Position numbers and translations under genes: made by a program. From assembly GCA_028571685.1 (NCBI GenBank), contig CM053142.1, positions 129,076,796 to 129,140,795 of the forward strand: a stretch of DNA of 64,000 nt, written 5' to 3'. The notes under the pieces are model-generated. The model ran no database searches. It was given only the letters and a program-made list of their open reading frames with translations, and was not told the origin of the DNA. The DNA comes from Heterohyrax brucei (taxonomy: Eukaryota; Chordata; Mammalia; Hyracoidea; Procaviidae). Of the stretch, positions 21,013-31,234 are shown in pieces (position 1 is the stretch's first letter; every line of letters begins with the position of its first letter).

Positions 21013-21519
21013 ATGGTAAATGGAGAAAACACTGAGTCCATCGAAGATTTCATTTTACCAGGTTCCACAATCAACACCCACAGAGGCAGCAGTCAAAAAA
21101 TCAGAAGATGGATTGCATTGGGGAAATCTGCTGAAAAAGACCTTTTTAAAGTGTTGACAAGTAAAAGATGTCACTTTGTGTGCCTGACTCAAGCCTTCAC
21201 ATCATATGCATCCAAAAGCTGGACAATGAATAAGGAAGACAGAAGAAGAATAGATGCCTTTGAATTGTGGTGCTGGAAAAGAATACTGAACATTCTGTGG
21301 ACTCCCAAAGGAACAAAAAGATCTGTTCTGGAAGAAGTACAATCAGAGTGCTCCTTGGAAGCAAGGATGGCGAAACTGCATCTTACCTACTTTGGGCATG
21401 TTGTCAGGAAGAATCAGTCCCTGCAGAAGGACATTATGCTTGTTAAGACAGCCAAGCCAAGTGTTGTCGAGTCGGAGCCGATTAGAGGGTCAGAAAAAAA
21501 AGAGGAAGACCTTCAGTGA
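21013..21519 (+). pseudogene. RTE LINE C-terminal coding fragment
   Basis: A 168-residue frame with the RTE C-terminal signature 'W..NKEDRRRIDAFELWCWKRIL', then 'LEEVQSECSLEARMAKLHLTYFGHVVRK'. Its last part (from about 'LVKTA') is distorted by a 35-bp insert at 21448-21482, not shared with the RTE copy at 26.5 kb. Confidence 0.8.
21448..21482 (-). mobile_element. Very short RTE/AfroSINE tail insert
   Basis: About 35 bp containing 'gccaagtgttgtcgagtcgg' then 'agccga', the tail hairpin in reverse. The RTE copies at 26.5, 31.0 and 35.0 kb lack it at the same point, so it is an insertion into this RTE. Confidence 0.55.
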
Positions 21520-21815
21520 GATGGATTAACATAGCAGCTGCAACAATGGTATCACGCCTAACAGTTTGGGGCATGGCACGGGATGGGGCACTGTTTGATT
21601 CTGCTGTAGATGGGTTGTTATGAGTTAGAAACAACAGCACCTACAATGAGCTTTGCTGAAGACTCAGCTTTTCTGGAAGAAAGGGTGCACTTCAGATTCC
21701 ATCCTACAAGTGGTTAAGGCAGCATTTCTCATCTCCTACCACATCCGTAGGAGCTTCCAATGCACTGACAATTCAGGAGAATTGAACTGAGATTTTATAA
21801 GCAAATTTTCCAATG

Positions 21816-21986
21816 GTTAACCAAAAACCGTAACCCCTTGTCATCAAGATGATTTCAACTCACAGTGACACTATAGGACAGAGCAGAACTGCCCCTAAGG
21901 TTTCAAGTGAGCATCTGGTGGGTTTCAACTGTTGACCTTTTGGTTAGTAAGTACAGCTCTTAACAACTGTGCCACCAGGTTACCCC
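21816..21986 (-). mobile_element. AfroSINE, minus strand
   Basis: 'aaccaaaaaccgtaacccc' tail, 'cactataggacagagcagaactgcccc', 'ttgaccttttggttagtaag' and the reversed A-box 'aactgtgccaccagg'. Confidence 0.88.
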
Positions 21987-22319
21987 ATCCAATGGTAGGA
22001 TGATGAAAATTAAAATAGGAAATATAGTTACTAAAAGACCAAAATATCAAAACAAAACACGAAACCCAACAAATCTATAATTGGTTACAAAAAAGATCCA
22101 TGGAGGCAATAGACTGTCAGGTTAAGTGCAGGAAAACAAAAACGTTCATGAAATATTCTGAAATCTAAAACCAAAATATGACTTTACCCACTTAACTAAA
22201 ACCAGAATAGACTAAAACTTCACCTTTTCACATATCCTGTTTTCTTGTCCAATTAGCTTATTTAAAGTCCCCTGAGCATACTTGCAATTTTTAGCCCCAT
22301 TGCATTGTTCTTGCTAGTC
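21987..22319. other. Unassigned AT-rich sequence
   Basis: No repeat or gene recognised. Confidence 0.4.
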
Positions 22320-22765
22320 AGTCACTCATTCATGCATGTATGCACTGAACAACGAATTATGTATGACGGATTATGTATCAGGCACTGTTGTAGGTGCTAA
22401 GAATACAACAAAGCACAAGATAAACAAAGTCCCTATTCTTGAGCTGATCTGCGGCCAAGTGAGATAAACAAGTAGATGGATAAATATATGCCAGGATTAA
22501 TAATGTAAAAGAAGGAAGATAAAACAAGGTGAAAGGACACAATGATAAGATGAGTGTGTTTAAGTTATCCGAAAAAGTATTTCTGATAAGATGACATTTG
22601 AAGAGAGAACTGGAAGAAAATGAAGTTACATGGAGGAAATTCATTCTGAGCAGAGAGAAAAGCATGTGCAAATGTTGTGAGACGTGTGTGCTGGGTATGT
22701 TTAAGGAATGGCTAGGAAGTCAGGTGTTCACCAGTAGGAATAAAGGGCAGGGGGCACATGATCTG
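22320..22765 (+). mobile_element. Ancient LINE 3'-region (L1M/L2 type)
   Basis: 'atgtatcaggcactgttgtaggtgctaagaatac', 'gacatttgaagagagaactgg', 'gcatgtgcaaatgttgtgagacg' and 'aaggaatggctaggaagtcagg' follow the well-known mammalian LINE 3' order 'caggcactgttctaggcactgggg ... aagtgcaaaggccctgag'. The subfamily is uncertain. Confidence 0.6.
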
Positions 22766-23770
22766 AAGGCAGAGCAGAAGATGCAGTGAGGAGACTGTGT
22801 GGGGCAGTACTCCTCCAGCTCTCTGGGGTAAACAATCAATGATCTGTCTGCTTGTATTTCACAATAGCAGACTGCTAATTTTATAGAATCCAGTCAAAAT
22901 GTCACTGCAATGTCTACTGCTATAAAAGTTTCTGAATCTGTCTCCTCATAGCCCTAAACAAGTCTTGGATCAGCAATATCTGGAGATCATACCCCGAGTA
23001 GTACTTAAGTGAGCCAGAATAAGGGCTCTGCCTTGTGTTCAGAGGGAGATGCACCACCACTAAAAGAGCAGAGAGTAGAGAACATTGTCCTTCTGGATGG
23101 AATGACATTTCACCTGTCAAGGTTTCAGGCTTCTCTCCTTCAATTCCATGTAACCACACCCACCATCTACAGAGAGCATCATGAGCCAGAGGTCTTCCGT
23201 GCACTTCACATGCGCATATACAGGAATCTACTATGTTAAAAATGAGTAAGGGAATTATTAAATATCTGACCGGATACTTTACCTCCTCTACCCCAATTGA
23301 AAGTAACTGATTCTTCTGAATTTCTTGTGTTCTTTTCTCTAGTGTCCTTTTCATGATATTTACCTACACTATACTATGTCTGAGTACATACCCACTTCAT
23401 CAGTCTTCAACATCCTGGATATCAGAGACACTTTTATAAATCTCTACTTCTGATGATTACCTAACACCCAATTAACATCTTTAGTTGAACTCTAGACCAA
23501 ATCTATAAAGATCAGTCACACGATCAGACTTACACAGAACAATTTTTAAGAAGACCTGTTTACATAATGTTGGAAAGAGTTGAGTTTTCAAGCTCCCTAT
23601 TCTTCTACAGATCAAATTCAGTAAATTCTTGTTAGTTCAAAAAATTATTTAGTTCTGCGCTCTGGGGTTGTGCTATATCTCTCATAAAACATGTTGAATT
23701 AACCGGAATTTATTACTATCTTAGTGTTATATAGACCTGTTTTCTAATGAAATACGTTGTAATACAATGC
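22766..23770. other. Unassigned non-coding sequence
   Basis: A 144-codon minus-strand frame (22920-23354) has no recognisable domain, and a plus frame overlaps it; I treat both as chance. No repeat family recognised. Confidence 0.35.
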
Positions 23771-23778
23771 GACCTATA

Positions 23779-23944
23779 AAAAACCAACCCACTGCCATCG
23801 AGTTGGGTCCGACTCACAGCGACCCTATAGGTCAGTGTTGAACTGCCTCACAGTTTCCAAGGAGCATGTGGCGGATGTGAACTGCCAACTTTTTGGTTAG
23901 CAGATGTAGCACTTAACCCACTACGCCACTAGGGTTTCCAATTT
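23779..23944 (-). mobile_element. AfroSINE, minus strand, well preserved
   Basis: On plus: 'aaccaacccactgccatcgag', 'gtccgactcacagcgacccta', 'tgtggcggatgtgaactgcc', 'taacccactacgccactaggg'. It keeps several CpG sites, suggesting a younger copy. Flanks show GACCTATA (23771-23778) and GACCCATA (23945-23952), a near-perfect duplication. Confidence 0.9.
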
Positions 23945-24003
23945 GACCCATACAGCTAAAGAATTTAAATGCTCCCCTAGAAACTCAACGACCAAAAAAC
24001 AGC

Positions 24004-24035
24004 TAACGCCAAGTGCCGTCGAGTCGGATCCGACT
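24004..24035 (-). mobile_element. Very short RTE/AfroSINE tail insert with target-site duplication
   Basis: A 32-bp insert whose core, GAGTCGGATCCGACTC, is a perfect 16-bp palindrome (its final C is the first base of the right-hand duplication). It corresponds to the AfroSINE/RTE tail hairpin, followed in the sense direction by GACGGCAC. CAAAAAACAGC occurs at 23993-24003 and again at 24036-24046, an 11-bp duplication. It is almost nothing but the 3' hairpin. Confidence 0.7.
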
Positions 24036-24046
24036 CAAAAAACAGC

Positions 24047-24596
24047 ATTGTTTGCATATATCTCAAGCCTATAGTTAATTTTCAAGGGAGAAGTAGTGAT
24101 CTGCTATGTTAAATGAGTAACAGAATAATTAGACATCTGGACTAGGGAACTCTTAGATAAAAACCAAGCAGTGAGTTGAAATTTTACGTTTCAATATTTT
24201 TGTTCAAAGAAGCATGACCAGAGGATTACAGCTCCAAAATTCAATATGAAAAAGTTTACATGACCCTAACTTTATTTCTATTAGCAGGAATAGAGTTGGC
24301 TGTACATTTGCGTTCATGTCTTTGGATTAAATCACGATTTACTGTGTCACAATTTCTGATGCATAAATACAGTTCTTAATTACCAAATATTTTTTTTCAA
24401 AATTATAATTCCTCTATAAAACAGGAAAGTATATTTTAGAGTAGGACAACTGTTAAGATGGACTACCTAAATACAACAGCAAGTCTTTGTTGTAACTTTT
24501 CTGCAGGAATAAAAATAAAGTCATTTCCAGCTGCAAAGTGATCTTCTTAACTTATATATATAGAAGGCCAGCTATGCATTCTGCTTATTTTCCATT
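24047..24596. other. Unassigned AT-rich sequence
   Basis: No gene or repeat recognised. Confidence 0.4.
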
Positions 24597-24630
24597 CACC
24601 CATCCATCCATCCATCCATCTATCCAAACA
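24597..24630. repeat. (CATC)n simple repeat
   Basis: About seven CATC-type units with one CTAT variant. Confidence 0.85.
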
Positions 24631-24754
24631 TCTACCTGTCCAACAGAAACCATTACTGAGATAGAGAAGAAAGAAGGAAATGGTTCCTTTGAGAAATACT
24701 ATCTGAGAAAGATAAAAGGATGGAGAGAGAACTCTCATAGCCATGTGCTTGCAA

Positions 24755-24955
24755 GCATTTTATGTTATCTCAACAATTCCTCTCAAAACTACTACATGTG
24801 GACATTATTATTATCTCAATACAGAAGTGAAAACCACAGTTCATGAAGCTGTAAAACTTATCAAAAGAGACACCAAGTCACAGCAGGGATTCAAATACAG
24901 GTTAAGTCTGACTCTGAAGTCTATAATTTTTCCACCATGCCACTTCAAAAATAGA
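24755..24955 (-). mobile_element. MIR, minus strand
   Basis: 'attattattatctcaatacagaagtgaaaacc', 'aagtcacagcagggattcaaatacagg' and 'tctgactctgaagtc' are the reverse MIR core and 5' part. Confidence 0.6.
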
Positions 24956-25479
24956 AAAGCCTACAAAATATAGTTGGGGTAGAGGGAGAGAGGACGGTTA
25001 TATGCTAAAGGCAAAGAAAGAGGTGAAAATGAAACACTACGGAAATTAAATTAAAATGTTATTTAAATTCTTACTGTGGCAGCTAATAGGGAAATCTAAA
25101 AGTTAAAATCATCTTTCCAAGTAGAGACATCGAATAATATAAAGAACAAAGATGTTCCAGGTCTACCTGACATATGGAACATAAATAAATCACCAGGAGT
25201 GGTTGTAATACACTTTTGAGGTCACAAGGAACTTCAGGATGAAACAGTGGAACACTTGGCCAAAATGTACAACTTGTCATTTACAAATTATTCCTATGCA
25301 AGGAGTCTGGAAGACTGCCAGCACGAATCTAACACAGAAAGTGGGGACACCAGAGGTACCGATCATCCGTCTGAAATCTGATGCATCATTGGCAAGCAGA
25401 CTACAATATAATGCCCCACACACCACTGAAACTCTGTATCTTTCATACATCTATTTCAACACTGGATCACAGTTCTATG
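24956..25479. other. Unassigned non-coding sequence
   Basis: No feature recognised. Confidence 0.4.
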
Positions 25480-25610
25480 TGTACATACCTTACCACCCCT
25501 AACTAAACTCCAAACTGTTTAGCAAGGGCTATTTCTTATTCTTCTTGTATTTTCTGACAGTCTGCACACTGACGTGTACTTAACAGGTACTCAATTTTTC
25601 TTGCGTGAAT
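25480..25610 (+). mobile_element. L2 3'-end fragment
   Basis: 'aaactccaaactgtttagcaagggctatttc' and 'gtacttaacaggtactcaattttt' match the L2 3' end ('ctaagctccttgagggcaggg ... aggtgctcaataaat'). Confidence 0.5.
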
Positions 25611-25744
25611 CAACCCCTGACCACATAACTAAGTACAACATCTGGCTGGAAGGGCAGCTGTGGTTTCTGCTAGTGGAAACGCCATTTTACGAATCTAGCT
25701 GAACCCTTTAAAAGGATGAAATCAGTTTGTGGTCCAGAGTAACT

Positions 25745-25788
<44 letters not shown>
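25745..25788. repeat. (TG)n(TA)n microsatellite
   Basis: A short TG run passes into about 17 TA units. Confidence 0.95.
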
Positions 25789-25790
<2 letters not shown>

Positions 25791-25879
25791 AGACTTGCAT
25801 TTCCATCTGAGTTGTATGATGATAGGGCAAATGTTTTGTCAAAGGAAGAAACTGGTTCAAAAGTTATAAAGAAGAAAGA

Positions 25880-26745
25880 ATGAATATATAGTTTCCCTAA
25901 ATGGAAAGGATCTACAGGAAAACTACTAAACAATTCAGAAAGCATCAAAACAAGATGGAAGGAATACACAGAGTCATTATACCAGAAAGAACTGGTCAAT
26001 GTTCAGCCATTTGAAGATAGGGACCACAGCCTTCATTATGGATTGCACCTCAACATCAGGAAAACAAAAATCCTCACAACTGGACCAGTAAGCAATTTTG
26101 TTATAAACGGAGAAAAGATTGAGGCTATCAAGGATTTCATTTTACTTGGGTCCACAATCAGCACCCAAGGAAGCAGCAGTCAAGAAATCAAACAACTCAC
26201 TGCATTGGGAAAATCTGCTGCAAAGGACCTCTTTAAAGTATTCAAAAGTAAGGATGTTACCTTGAAGACTAGAACACACCTGACCCAAGCCATGGTATTG
26301 TGAATCGCATCACATGCATGCAAAAGTTGGACAATCAACAAAGAAGACAGAAGAATGGATGCCTTTGAATGGTCATGTTGGAGAAGAACGTTGAATGGAC
26401 GCTGGATCACCAAAAGAACAAACAGATCTGTACTGGAAGAAGTACAACCAGAGAGCTCCCTGGAAGCAAAGATGGCAAAACTGCATCTTACATACTTTGG
26501 AACATGTTGTCAGGAAGGATTAGCCCCTGGAGAAGGACATCATGCTCGGTAGAGTGGAGAGTCAGCAAAAAAGAGGAAGACCTTTGACAAGAGGGACTGA
26601 CACAGTGGCCACAACAGTGACCTTAAGCATAAAAATGATTGCGAACATGGTGCAAGACCAGGCAGTATTTCACTCTGTTGGTCATAAGGTTGCTGTGAGT
26701 CAGAATTGACTTGATGGTGCCTAACAACAACAACAACAAATGGAA
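25880..26745 (+). mobile_element. RTE LINE copy with the RT core deleted
   Basis: Positions 25905-26018 align with about 20015-20135 of the RTE at 19.7-21.6 kb ('gaaggaatacacagagtcattataccag', 'aagaactggtcaat'). From 26019 ('ggaccacagccttcattatgg') it aligns with 20932 onward. The roughly 0.8 kb holding the QGC and YADD RT motifs is absent. The C-terminal region is readable in pieces (26043-26303, 26355-26587), and the element ends 'tgctgtgagtcagaattgacttgatgg' with (CAA)n at 26728-26740. Confidence 0.85.
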
Positions 26746-27184
26746 AGGAATTAACAGTAAGACATTTTTTGCAGTTGAACTTAATTAACACTTTCAAAAA
26801 TGTAGATCATCTGGCTGACAAAGTCACAAAGTTTTCCAGATTGTAGGTAACAGAGTCACACTGATGAGTACAAATGGCAAAGACAATGTCAGTGTTGAGT
26901 GGAATGAAAATTGACAGACGTGCTTCATTGAAGAGAGATACAAACTAGTGACCAAATACAAAGGTATCGCACAGGACGTACTCGGAGCCCCGAGTAACAA
27001 CTCAGGGAGGCTAGGAGGGCTCTAAGCTCTGACATTCTCTAAAGGGGATGGCCATAACATTCCAAGTACCTATATCACCAGGCTGGGTTTCACACAGCAG
27101 GGAGCATGGTTCTTCCTTTGCATCCAATCCAGATTCTGTAATGGAGCCAGACGACAGACATACAGAGGAAGACAGGATCTAGAG
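26746..27184. other. Unassigned non-coding sequence
   Basis: No repeat or gene recognised. Confidence 0.4.
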
Positions 27185-27402
27185 ACACATCTACAACCTC
27201 GCCATGACAAACACTTTGATGAGGGACAATTCTTTGTTGTAGGGGGCTGCACTGTTTATTGTTGGCTGTTTAGCATCCACCCTAGCCTCTGCCCAGTAGA
27301 CACCAATAGTACCCTCCCAGCTGTAAAAACCAAAAATGTCTCCAGACATTGCCAAACATTCTCTGAGGGATAAAATCATCTCAACTGTAAACTACTGTTC
27401 TA
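27185..27402. mobile_element. hAT-type non-autonomous DNA transposon remnant
   Basis: 'tgtttagcatccaccctagcctctgcccagtagacaccaatag' and 'aaccaaaaatgtctccagacattgccaaac' are characteristic of an ancient mammalian hAT-Charlie MITE. The right end 'aactgtaaactactg' resembles its 'ttgagaaccactg' terminal repeat. The exact subfamily is not fixed. Confidence 0.6.
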
Positions 27403-28184
27403 ACATGACTATGAGACTCTGCTGCTGAGGAAGAAATCTGCTAACTATGACAGAAATAAAAATTTTATGAAAGAGAGATGGTGCAAATGAATATATATGC
27501 ATTTGCCAAGTTACAGGACTACAGATATAGTATACAGGAGGCACTCAGAAGGCAAGAAAATCATAGAAGTATATTACTAAACAAGATGCAAGCTTGTGAG
27601 TTTAATTTCAGCTCAGGAAGTAAATTGAGGCTGAAAAAACGGACTGAAGAAGTATCTAGCAAAGTCATGGGAGGGCATACCTCAAAATATTTTTTTATAG
27701 TTACCACTTGAGGGAAATGCTGCTGCTCCATAAAGCATCTCTTAGTACAAAAAGAAAGAAAGTGAGCATAGGCTGATATAGCAGAGAATTTAAAACTGTT
27801 GGGCTGAAACGGCTTGTATTCTGCAGTCCTAATTTAAATTGAAATGTTATTTCTATGTGTCCTGTGTTTCACCATGTACACCTATTTAAATACAGGCAAT
27901 ATTTCTCAGCATGAGGTTAGCAATTTTGGGCACTGAAATGGAAATGGAATAAAAGACAGAAATTTAGTTCATGCTCCCGATAGGATTATCCACAACTTGT
28001 GCATGACCAATAGGATGTAAACTGTTCATGAATGCGAGAATTTACAGTTCTGGCCTTTGTATGTTGCCACTGCATAAACAGCCATGCTGTTTCCAAAGAT
28101 GACATACCAATTTGGTCTCTGCCACTGCTACTTTATCGCTTTGTCTTGCTGTGAACTAACTGCAGTTCACTGGAAACCTTAAAA
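27403..28184. other. Unassigned non-coding sequence
   Basis: A 77-codon plus frame at 27478-27711 has no recognisable domain. No repeat recognised. Confidence 0.4.
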
Positions 28185-28350
28185 CTATAATGTTGCACAG
28201 TAGTTAAGTGCATGGGCTCTGGACTCAAAGCCTGTTTTCTACCATTTATACTCTGTAACCTTGGACATAGTATACAACCATTACAGACTAATTTTTTTTT
28301 AACTTGTAAAATGAGGTATTAATGATCAGTCTCTCAGCGATGATGGAAAG
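28185..28350 (+). mobile_element. MIR SINE
   Basis: 'gcacagtagttaagtgcatgggctctggactcaaagcctg' is the MIR 5' part; 'tctgtaaccttggaca' and 'aacttgtaaaatgaggt' are the core and 3' part. Confidence 0.85.
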
Positions 28351-28529
28351 ATTAAACAAGGTGAAATACTGCAAAGCTTCAAATAGAAGTACAGTGGGGG
28401 AGTGATCCCTTATGCATCAGAGTCTAGAGTGAAAACTGTTGTCTAATTAGGCAATGTTGCAATGTTCTTACCTGTTTCTTTATCCAACAAGAGCATCCTG
28501 TGACAGTCATTCCCTCTAACTAACACATA
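28351..28529. other. Unassigned sequence
   Basis: Short gap between a MIR and a SINE; nothing recognised. Confidence 0.4.
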
Positions 28530-28735
28530 CAACCAGTTGGTACCAAGTTGACCCGAGTCATGGCAACCCCAAGTATGTCTGAACAGAACTGCGCTCCACT
28601 GGGCAATCAATGGCTAATTTTTCAGAAGCAGCTTGGCAGGTCTCTCCTCCAATGTCGCTATGGATAGACTTGAACCTCCAGGCTATCAGTCAGCAGCCAA
28701 ACACGTTAACCATTTGCATCACCCATGAATTCATG
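28530..28735 (-). mobile_element. AfroSINE-related SINE, alternate subfamily, minus strand
   Basis: 'accaagttgacccgagtcatggcaaccccaagtatgtc' (tail), the distinct middle 'gcagcttggcaggtctctcctcc', and the head 'cagtcagcagccaaacacgttaaccatttgcatcaccca'. Confidence 0.7.
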
Positions 28736-28829
28736 TTACTACAAAAGAATTACATATTCCTGGTATTAACTCAGACACGGCAGCAAATTCCAAATACCAA
28801 GATATCAGTGAAACTCTATTAGGGCCTGA

Positions 28830-29060
28830 AAAGGATGACCTTTCGGACTCTCTGGGTCCAAATCTCAGCACTGTCATTTATTAGCTGTTTATCTACTCTG
28901 TGCTTCAGTTTCCTTATCTGTAAAATAATAATAATAATATCTATCTTGTAAGGTTATTATAAGGACTTAAAATAATAAAGTGCTTAAGAAAGTGCCTGGA
29001 ATGTAGTGATCATTCAATAAATGTTCTTATTATTATTACTATTATTTATTCAGGAACATA
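28830..29060 (+). mobile_element. MIR SINE with (AAT)n
   Basis: 'tgtgcttcagtttccttatctgtaaaataataataat', 'gttattataaggacttaaaat', 'aagtgcctggaatgtagtgat' and 'caataaatgttcttatta' match the MIR core and 3' end. Confidence 0.85.
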
Positions 29061-30364
29061 CTATAACAAAAATAAATGATATGATGGACAGAGGATCAAA
29101 TCACCAGTATTAAAGAGTAAAGACTGTAGTGCAGAGTTAAACTGATTCATTTCCTTTTTCCCGGTAACACCTCCCCCTACTCCAATATCAGTGTTATATC
29201 TAGTTTTATTGAGAGAGGCTTGGAATTAAAATAAGATTCAGCAATGCTGTACTGGAGCAAGAAACTTTCCATGGGCTATATAACTGGGAAAAAAACTGAA
29301 CACCCAGACTGGAGGTAGACCTGTCAGCTGTCCCTAGTTTTGTTCTTTGGATCCACTAGAATAATAAAACCTCCTGAGCAACAGCCAGGCAGAGTTGTGT
29401 TTGCTTTCTTTTACCAAACCTATTCTTGGATATTTGTCGTGGTTTTGAGACACTCAGCAACTTTCAAACATCCTCAGTTTGTCTGTGAAATCTGTAGCCT
29501 TACAGATCTGGCTTCCTCAAAGTAAAAATTAGAAAACTCAAGTTTGCCGACTCCCTTGCAGCTAGGTTACAGGCCCTAGGTCAATGTTTGACCAGTTAGT
29601 CACATGATCCTCTATCTTTGTTTTAAGAACAAGCAGCTTGAGACAAGTTTCGGGTAGCATCTTTTTGACAGCACTAGTGACAGCAGATGCAGCCAACTCT
29701 CGGGGGCAGCCACTGCAGGGGTTTCTTCTGGTGTTCAGTAGGAAACGGCAACAGCAGCAGCAGCAATTTCCTCATCAGGCCAGTTGTGATGTATGGGTTT
29801 AAGATTATTCCTGTCAGTTTGAAGTCAATTTAAAGTAAGTTTAGATTGCAGCACTTTCTATAAGTCTGTGCACTAACAATATCCTCAAAATAAAATCTTC
29901 CTCTGGTTAATCTCCCAGAGTGAACTGGTGTTACTACCAGCTAAAATTTTGACTGATACATCCTAGCAATCATAAGAACTACAACCAGGGGTAGATTATC
30001 AAAGATGTGAGGCAATCCATACTTACAGATTAGTAGGTAATGCTGTGCTTACCTTGCTTTCAGGGTCATCTACCCCCATTTGAGCACCATAAATCTGAAA
30101 AGCAATTCTGATTCTGCACAGAGGTGCTGTGGAGCTGGAGGAGAGATAGATGCCAGTTGTACTTGGAAGTAGTATCTTTGATGTGACGGAAAAAATGTGA
30201 AATTGTTCATCACAGATAATTTGATATTGAATAACCTGCTCATCATTACAACTACTAGTAAATGGGGATACAGGCACCAATCAGTACCAGTAACACAGAT
30301 AAGGCACCTGGTGCTGAGGAAAAGCAGGTGCATTAGTTATGTCTCCACCAGCTGCCTGCTAGTT
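29061..30364. other. Unassigned non-coding sequence with a short CAG run
   Basis: A 'cagcagcagcag' run lies near 29750. No exon with clear splice sites or family resemblance is seen; frames at 29340 and 30023-30385 are short and overlapping. Confidence 0.35.
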
Positions 30365-30640
30365 TGTTTCACTGCGGTGGCTTGAGTGTTACAACGATGC
30401 TGGAAGCTATGTCACTGGCATTTCAGATACCAGCAGGGTCACTTGTGATAGATAAGTTTCATGGGAGCTTCCAGACTAAGTCAGACTGGGAAGAAAGGTC
30501 TGGTAGTCTACTTCTGAAGACTGGCCAGTGAAAACTTTAAAGATCAACAGATTATGAAAATGGCATAGAAGTAGGCAACATTTTGTTATACATGGCGTTG
30601 CTGTTAGTCAGAGCTGATTTGACAGCAACTAACAACATAT
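30365..30640 (+). mobile_element. Non-autonomous RTE-derived element (5' end joined to 3' tail)
   Basis: 30365-30535 matches the RTE 5' UTR at 13.1 kb ('gatgctggaagctatgtcac', 'accagcagggtcac', 'gggagcttccagactaag', 'ggccagtgaaaac'). It then joins 'ggcatagaagtaggcaacattttgtt' and 'gttgctgttagtcagagctgatttgacagcaactaacaaca', the RTE 3' end near 21.57-21.64 kb. Everything coding is missing. Confidence 0.75.
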
Positions 30641-30727
30641 TTACCTCCACCTTCAATGTAAAAATTTCTTCTCTAAATTTTCAACAAACACTCATACAGA
30701 GAAGGAAAGGCATTGTTTAGGCCCTAA

Positions 30728-30763
30728 CCCACTGCCGTTAGGTCAATTCCAATTCATAGTTCA
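30728..30763 (-). mobile_element. Very short AfroSINE tail insert
   Basis: About 36 bp, 'cccactgccgttaggtcaat...', is the AfroSINE tail in reverse. GCCCTAA (30721-30727) and GCCCCTAA (30764-30771) flank it as a possible short duplication. Confidence 0.55.
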
Positions 30764-30889
30764 GCCCCTAAATCTGACAATTACACTCTGCTATTATAAT
30801 TTCAAGCTTACCTTATCAGTGATTTTTCCAGTTAGCTACACAATGAAATTGATGCATCTGAATTCTGACATTAGTAAAGAATATTAAAT

Positions 30890-31215
30890 GTACCACACAC
30901 TGCCAAAAGAATGAGCAAATCTGTCTTGAAGGAAGAACAACCATCACACTCCCCAGAAATGAAGATAGAGAGACTTTCTCTCACTAACTCTGGGCATTTT
31001 ATTAAAAAGGTCTAATCCCTGAAAGTGTATCACTCTTGGTAAAGCAGATGGTCATGAAAAAGAGGCATATTCTTAATGACACAGACTGACTCAGTGGCTT
31101 CAACAGTGGGCTCAAACCTAACAATCATGAAGATAGTATAGGCCCAGACAATATTTCATTCTGTTATACAAAGTCACTGTGAGTTGTAACCAACTCAACG
31201 TCACCCTAACAACAT
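30890..31215 (+). mobile_element. RTE LINE 3'-end fragment
   Basis: 'atgagcaaatctgtcttgaaggaagaacaacc' parallels 21315; 'cttggtaaagcagatggtcatgaaaaagagg' and 'caacagtgggctcaaacctaacaatcatgaaga' lead to the tail 'cactgtgagttgtaaccaactcaacg'. A 5'-truncated insertion. Confidence 0.8.
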
Positions 31216-31234
31216 GCTACAAAAAAAACCTACC

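Larger units (their letters stand above)
19747..21640 (+). mobile_element. RTE (BovB-type) LINE, 3' part, resuming after the L1
   Basis: Continues the RTE from 14102. RT fragments in several frames are visible: 'QPEIQAGFRKGYGTREIITDVR' (20447-20536) and 'VRKGMHQGCILSPYLLNLYAEQIL' (20740-20814). The YADD box near 20860 has been lost. The C-terminal region lies in the frame 21013-21519 ('AFELWCWKRILNILWTPKGTKRSVLEE', 'LTYFGHVVRKN'). It ends with the RTE tail 'ggttgttatgagttagaaacaacagcacc'. Joined with 13078-14102 this makes about 2.9 kb, close to full length. Many stops and shifts make it inactive. Confidence 0.88.

Noticed and set aside
22920-23354. 144-codon minus-strand frame
   Set aside because: No family resemblance, no visible splice or promoter context, overlapped by a plus-strand frame of equal quality.
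24004-24046. Restriction-like palindrome taken as a cloning or vector artefact
   Set aside because: The palindrome is explained by the AfroSINE/RTE tail, it is flanked by a natural duplication, and a related degenerate copy lies at 21448.
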